Below are positions 60,603-64,000 of a stretch of 64,000 nt of DNA, one piece after another (within the stretch, counting starts at the first letter, position 1; every line of letters starts with the position of its first letter). The DNA is from Gammaproteobacteria bacterium 50_400_T64. Lineage in GTDB: Bacteria > Pseudomonadota > Gammaproteobacteria > Pseudomonadales > Porticoccaceae. A model generated the notes under the pieces. The model searched no databases. It was not told where the DNA came from and saw only the letters and a program-made list of their open reading frames with translations. The DNA is taken from positions 124,001-188,000 of the forward strand of contig MAAS01000014.1 in the NCBI GenBank assembly GCA_002162755.1, read 5' to 3'. A program made the translations under genes and the position numbers.

Positions 60603-61418
60603 TTAACGGCTCACCCGCAGTTTCGCTGTTTGCCGCGATAGTGCCACCAGGTTATCGGCACTATCCCAAATCATGCCGTCTTCATTGACCACACCCTTGG
60701 TAATAAAGCTGGTTTTAAACTGGCAACGCAGTGGCCCCGGGCAAGGGCGGCGGTGGATTTGCACCGACATTTCTATCGTTGGCACCCTGCCCTTTGCGCC
60801 GTAAATGGCGAAGGCCGGGGGCGGCAACGCATCGCAAAACATCAGTACTGCGAATAGATCAATATCAGCCCCGTCATTAAAACCCTGCCAACCCACCCAG
60901 GTCGAATCGCCATCGGGGTCATTAATCAGGGCATTAATATTGTTCGGTGCCAGCCGCTGTATCAGCCGGTCACGAAGTTTAAGGTTGGGTGCATGGGGCA
61001 TGTCGACACAGCGATCATAATCGGGCATATCAGGCACTGCTTCCTTCACCTGCGTTTCACCCTTGAGACGGTCAATATCCTGGAAAACACCGGCAAGCTG
61101 TATCTTTACCTCGCCATTTTGAATCAGTTTCACCATGCCATTAGACGTCGACTTCCCCACCCGTAATAGCTCAACCTCACAACGCACCGGGCCGGGCTCA
61201 GTGCGCGCTAGATAATAGGCCGTGACATTAAGCGGGTCGCTATGGGGCAAAGCTTCGCCGAGAACTTTGGCACCCAAAGCCAGAGTGTAGCCACCATTGG
61301 GCACCTGCCCAATACACCAGTCGGCAGAGAAATCACTCGCCCATACCTGCTCATCAATTTTGCGTAAGGCCGTACTGCGGGCAAATTCGCTGCCCTGACT
61401 GCGCATGTTATCGCTCAA
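60603..61418 (-). CDS. Acyl-CoA thioesterase, TesB-like double-hotdog
   Basis: 271 residues, two hotdog halves: WCIGQVPNGGYTLALGAKVLGEALPHSDPLNVTAYYLARTEPGPVRCEVELLRVGKSTSNGMVKLIQNG in the first and FALAVLMFCDALPPPAFAIYGAKGRVPTIEMSVQIHRRPCPGPLRCQFKTSFI in the second, like the thioesterase-family (4HBT_3/TesB-related) proteins. It would release fatty acids from acyl-CoA. Start at 61418 (ATG) has GGTAGTA upstream; a Met five residues in is possible. Probably co-transcribed with the CMD gene (56 bases apart). Confidence 0.82.
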   Translation of the reverse strand: MSDNMRSQGSEFARSTALRKIDEQVWASDFSADWCIGQVPNGGYTLALGAKVLGEALPHSDPLNVTAYYLARTEPGPVRCEVELLRVGKSTSNGMVKLIQNGEVKIQLAGVFQDIDRLKGETQVKEAVPDMPDYDRCVDMPHAPNLKLRDRLIQRLAPNNINALINDPDGDSTWVGWQGFNDGADIDLFAVLMFCDALPPPAFAIYGAKGRVPTIEMSVQIHRRPCPGPLRCQFKTSFITKGVVNEDGMIWDSADNLVALSRQTAKLRVSR

Positions 61419-61705
61419 GTTACTACCTCTCTCGATGTTGTTTTACTAACGCTTGTTACTGACAGTCTTAGTCGCAGACCAGACCAGCATCGACATTCCA
61501 TTAGTAACAATGGCCACCTGATGATCGAGCCTTTTCACTATTCAGACCTATTGTTATTTTATTATTCTTCAGTACGCTGACTCACCAAACCCGGCACATT
61601 GTTATTATTTAGCGTCACAGGCAGTTTATCGTAAACTATTTTTGTCCATGGCCAAACAGTCAACACATAAAAAATAACCGCCAATAATAATCGGGGGATA
61701 TCACA
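61419..61705. other. Intergenic region before the CMD relic
   Basis: 287 bases, AT-rich, with no gene, repeat or clear terminator. GGGGGA at 61693-61698 serves the small reading frame that follows. Confidence 0.35.
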
Positions 61706-61834
61706 ATGTCTGGAGGGGGAGGTAAACGCGAACAGCTAGAGGCGATGATTACCCATGCCGCTCATTATGCAGGCTGGCCCGTGGCAGCCAGTGCATTCCG
61801 CGTATTGGCCGAAGTGTGGCCTGCTGCTGATTAA
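61706..61834 (+). pseudogene. 42-residue relic of a carboxymuconolactone-decarboxylase domain
   Basis: ATG at 61706, GGGGGA eight bases upstream, stop TAA at 61832. The translation, rich in REQLEAMITHAAHYAGWP and SAFRVLAEVW, matches the C-terminal helices of single-domain CMD proteins (the E-x-x-x-H-x-A-x-Y-A-G-W-P pattern), and nothing upstream encodes the rest. So it is either a decayed gene or a small protein with an intact start signal. It lies in the spacer before the convergent PP2C/kinase gene, on the opposite strand. Confidence 0.62.
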
Positions 61835-61857
61835 ATGAATTGTTCTAAAAAGGTGTT

Positions 61858-63597
61858 TTAGAAAACCAGGGAAAAACAAAGGGCAACAAACAACACTCCA
61901 GACAAGGCCTGCCAAAACAATAAAGGGTTAGCTTCAAGCAAAGCACTACCCTCGCCTTTTTTATATTTTGGGTTGGGGTTTTGCAATTCGTATAAAAATT
62001 CAGATACGTCATCATAACGACGTTCAGGGTTGAAGCGCAGACCTCTTTTAACGGCGCCATCTATCCAAATGGGGATGAGAGGATTTATATCAAAACAGGG
62101 AATATACTTCGTCTTCAAATACGCTTTTGAAGTGCGACAATCCTCAAGCTTGCCGGCAAACGGAGGCTCACCTGTCAGCATTTCATAAACAATAACTGCC
62201 AGAGAAAAGATATCCGATTGCACTGTACTTTTGGCATTAATCACCACCTCTGGTGCGGAATAGGCCGCTGTTCCCAGTATTCCCTCTCGGTCGAGTGGCG
62301 TGGCAATTTCTGCAATGCCCTGAATAAAACAGGAGCCAAAATCAATAATTTTTATCTGACCATTGCGGTCAATGAGGATATTTCCCGGCTTAATATCTTG
62401 ATGCAGGGTTTCGCGATTATGAAAGGCTCTTATACCTTTAACGATTTGCTGCACTAAAAGAATCACATCTTGCACAGCGGGCTTTGGGTTTTCTTTAATC
62501 CAGCGTTCCAGCGTTATACCGTCGACATATTCAGTGAGATAGTACAAACAAGATTTGGATTTTTCATTATCAACAACCTTGGCAACGTGGGGGCTGTCGA
62601 TTCGACTGCCTATCCAGCTCTCCATAACAAAGCGGTCAATATAGCCTAAATCATCGTCAAAATTCACAGACGGGGTTTTCATACAATAGCGGGTGTCAGT
62701 CTCAACATCACAAACCAAATACACCTGGCTGCGGTTACTGGCATGTAATTCGCGCTCGACGCGATAGCCGTCCAATATCATGCCTGGCTCTAGCAGTGGC
62801 GGAAAAGGTAACGCCGAGAGTTTGCGATTAACATCATCAATGGTCTGTTTGGGAAAGCTGTCGACGCGTAAAATCTGACAACTTAAATTGTCACCGCTAT
62901 TATTTTCGAGGGCAATATCAATCAGGACTGAACAACAGTCATCGAACGTCTGCTCTTCAGTCTCACCAACCAGCGTCTGTAGTGATGCTCTTATATCCCT
63001 GTCTTTAACAAAGTCATGGATACCATCGGTACTGAGAAAAAAGATATCGCCAATTTCCAGATCGACGCTGCGATAGTCGACATCGAGCTTCACATCCAGC
63101 CCCATAGCCCGCGCCAAATACGACTGATCAGCACCCACGTAGGTGGTGTGATCACGAGTCAGCTGCTCAAGGTCATTATCACGCAAACGATATATGCGAG
63201 AATCGCCGACATGAAAAACATGGGCTGTTTGCGATTTAAAAATAACCGTACTGAAGGTGCTGATATACCCTTTTTGGGCATCGGTAAAACTGCGACCCTG
63301 GCCGAACAACCAGCGATTGAGGGCGGTAAGCACCTGGGTGGTCGATTTGGTGACACCCCAACTATCGGGTGTTGAGTAGTAATCAGAAAGGAAATTGTGC
63401 ACACAGGTCTCGCTGGCTTCCTTGCCTGCTTCTGCCGCACTCACACCATCGGCAATAACAGCCACCGCGCCTTTATTCGTCAGTGTTAGCCCTTCGGGAA
63501 TACGAATGCCAATGGCATCTTCATTCTGCGGCTTTACACCGGCCACCGAATGCTGGGCTATGGTGAAGCTGAGATGTGCTACCGACCGATCTGACAT
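61858..63597 (-). CDS. Bifunctional PP2C phosphatase / Ser-Thr protein kinase, membrane-tailed
   Basis: 579 residues from the ATG at 63597 (GAGG just upstream; an in-frame codon at 63621 is possible). N-terminal PP2C phosphatase (about 1-240): VIADGVSAAEAGKEAS, HVGDSRIYRLRDNDLEQLTRDHT, LSTDGIHDFV, GDNLSCQIL. C-terminal kinase (about 265-530): ATP-site Lys in CMKTPS, catalytic HQDIKPGNIL, DFGS and an activation loop with APEVV. A final hydrophobic helix (LLFWQALSGVLFVALCFSLVF) anchors it. In related bacteria this fusion is adjacent to nitrate transport/assimilation genes; here the end of a nitrate transporter lies just upstream on the same strand, so it may reversibly phosphorylate the transporter or a regulator. 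Confidence 0.92.
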   Translation of the reverse strand: MSDRSVAHLSFTIAQHSVAGVKPQNEDAIGIRIPEGLTLTNKGAVAVIADGVSAAEAGKEASETCVHNFLSDYYSTPDSWGVTKSTTQVLTALNRWLFGQGRSFTDAQKGYISTFSTVIFKSQTAHVFHVGDSRIYRLRDNDLEQLTRDHTTYVGADQSYLARAMGLDVKLDVDYRSVDLEIGDIFFLSTDGIHDFVKDRDIRASLQTLVGETEEQTFDDCCSVLIDIALENNSGDNLSCQILRVDSFPKQTIDDVNRKLSALPFPPLLEPGMILDGYRVERELHASNRSQVYLVCDVETDTRYCMKTPSVNFDDDLGYIDRFVMESWIGSRIDSPHVAKVVDNEKSKSCLYYLTEYVDGITLERWIKENPKPAVQDVILLVQQIVKGIRAFHNRETLHQDIKPGNILIDRNGQIKIIDFGSCFIQGIAEIATPLDREGILGTAAYSAPEVVINAKSTVQSDIFSLAVIVYEMLTGEPPFAGKLEDCRTSKAYLKTKYIPCFDINPLIPIWIDGAVKRGLRFNPERRYDDVSEFLYELQNPNPKYKKGEGSALLEANPLLFWQALSGVLFVALCFSLVF

Positions 63598-63614
63598 TTG
63601 ACCTCGCTCGTTTC

Positions 63615-63711
63615 TACGCATTCATTTGTACTGTTTATTTCTACGCACTCGTTTGTACGCACTCGTTTGTACGCACTCGTTTGTACGTACTCGTTTGTAC
63701 GTACTCATTGG
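63615..63711. repeat. 14-bp tandem repeat (minisatellite) between the transporter and the PP2C/kinase gene
   Basis: Five units of TACG(C/T)ACTC(G/A)TT(T/G)G at 63642, 63656, 63670, 63684 and 63698, with two more degenerate units before them (63615 and 63629, the latter 13 bases). The last exact unit ends 18 bases before the stop codon of the transporter gene, and the array fills the gap ahead of the PP2C/kinase start. It may vary in copy number. Confidence 0.78.
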
Positions 63712-63729
63712 TACGACAGCAGCGCTGTA

Positions 63730-64000
63730 TTAGTGAACCTCAATCAGCTGTACTGTGCCATCGGGCATCACTTCCGCCATTGTCCCTTTGGGCTCATCTA
63801 AAAACAATGCACAAAGCATGGCAAAAGCGATACCGCCAGCAATGGTTAAAAAGAACACCGAGGGCGATACCAGAGAGAATACGGTAAGAAACAGTACTGC
63901 GCCGATATTGCCGTAGGCCCCAACCATACCGGCGATTTGCCCGGTAAGCCGACGCTTAATAAGCGGCACAACGGCAAACACACAGCCAGCCGCTGAACCG
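63730..64000 (-). CDS. NarK/NasA-type nitrate/nitrite MFS transporter, C-terminal part (partial)
   Basis: Only the last 89 codons lie in the window; the gene continues past 64000. The visible part has two membrane helices ([37 protein letters not shown] and [22 protein letters not shown]) with [16 protein letters not shown], the nitrate-signature-like motif (G-x-x-x-G-x-x-G-N-x-G) of NarK/NasA proteins. The cytoplasmic tail [18 protein letters not shown] is short. It imports nitrate or exchanges nitrate for nitrite. It probably is first in an operon with the PP2C/kinase gene; the start is not visible. Confidence 0.82.
   Translation of the reverse strand, partial: GSAAGCVFAVVPLIKRRLTGQIAGMVGAYGNIGAVLFLTVFSLVSPSVFFLTIAGGIAFAMLCALFLDEPKGTMAEVMPDGTVQLIEVH

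Noticed and set aside
63615-63711. 14-bp repeats as a CRISPR or as origin iterons
   Set aside because: Units are head-to-tail with no spacers; no replication gene is near, so a minisatellite is the simpler reading.

Overview
The window reads as chromosomal DNA of a marine gammaproteobacterium. Evidence: two Na+/H+ antiporters (NhaD, NhaA), a core block in the order usual for gammaproteobacteria (arsC-like, DUF2069, sppA, hda, DUF2066, purM, DUF3108, DUF3014), prfC, dusC, etfBA/etfQO, and many genes for oxidising ketones, esters and fatty acids. That mix fits Spongiibacteraceae or other oligotrophic marine lineages, but the placement is inference; no rRNA or other marker gene lies here. No tRNA, rRNA, CRISPR array, transposase or prophage was seen.

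Layout. 1-10 kb: after a small DUF4124-like gene, eleven genes run on the minus strand. The upstream five (thermostable-haemolysin family, AMP-ligase, haem-oxygenase-like metalloenzyme, SDR, TPR protein) look like a small biosynthetic or lipid-tailoring operon. The downstream six (response regulator, histidine kinase, cupredoxin, FTR1 permease, exported barrel-like protein, cytochrome b) look like a regulated iron-uptake operon. 10-19 kb: nhaD behind a long structured leader, an aldehyde dehydrogenase, a tandem pair of Baeyer-Villiger-type flavin monooxygenases, and nhaA. 19-23 kb: tail-specific protease, then an ECF sigma factor with a His-rich exported protein, a membrane protein that may be its anti-sigma, and a DUF3106 protein. 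23-27 kb: divergent etfBA and etfQO, a macrodomain protein. 27-36 kb: msrA, two hotdog thioesterases, three HSL-type alpha/beta hydrolases, an amidohydrolase, aqpZ, a luciferase-like monooxygenase, and a frameshifted cupin remnant. 36-46 kb: core block and an acyl-CoA carboxylase beta subunit. 46-50 kb: a 1137-residue secreted protein with hemopexin and Sel1 repeats. 50-64 kb: Rieske oxygenase, prfC, a PEP-CTERM-like protein, dusC, a GGDEF cyclase, small conserved proteins, a GST, a two-domain carboxymuconolactone-decarboxylase protein and a 42-residue relic of another, a thioesterase, a PP2C/kinase fusion, and the end of a nitrate/nitrite transporter.

How the genes may work together. The Baeyer-Villiger monooxygenases would turn ketones into esters, the hydrolases would cleave the esters, the aldehyde dehydrogenase would oxidise resulting aldehydes, and ETF/ETF-QO would carry electrons from acyl-CoA dehydrogenases to quinone. 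This is a plausible catabolic theme, not a proven pathway. The most notable items are the hemopexin/Sel1 protein, the haemolysin/AMP-ligase/metalloenzyme operon with a G11 tract at one ribosome-binding site and a hairpin over another, two copies of a long palindromic repeat (one supplying the prfC stop codon), the structured nhaD leader, and a 14-bp minisatellite before the PP2C/kinase gene. All residue counts, identities and pairings were made by eye.
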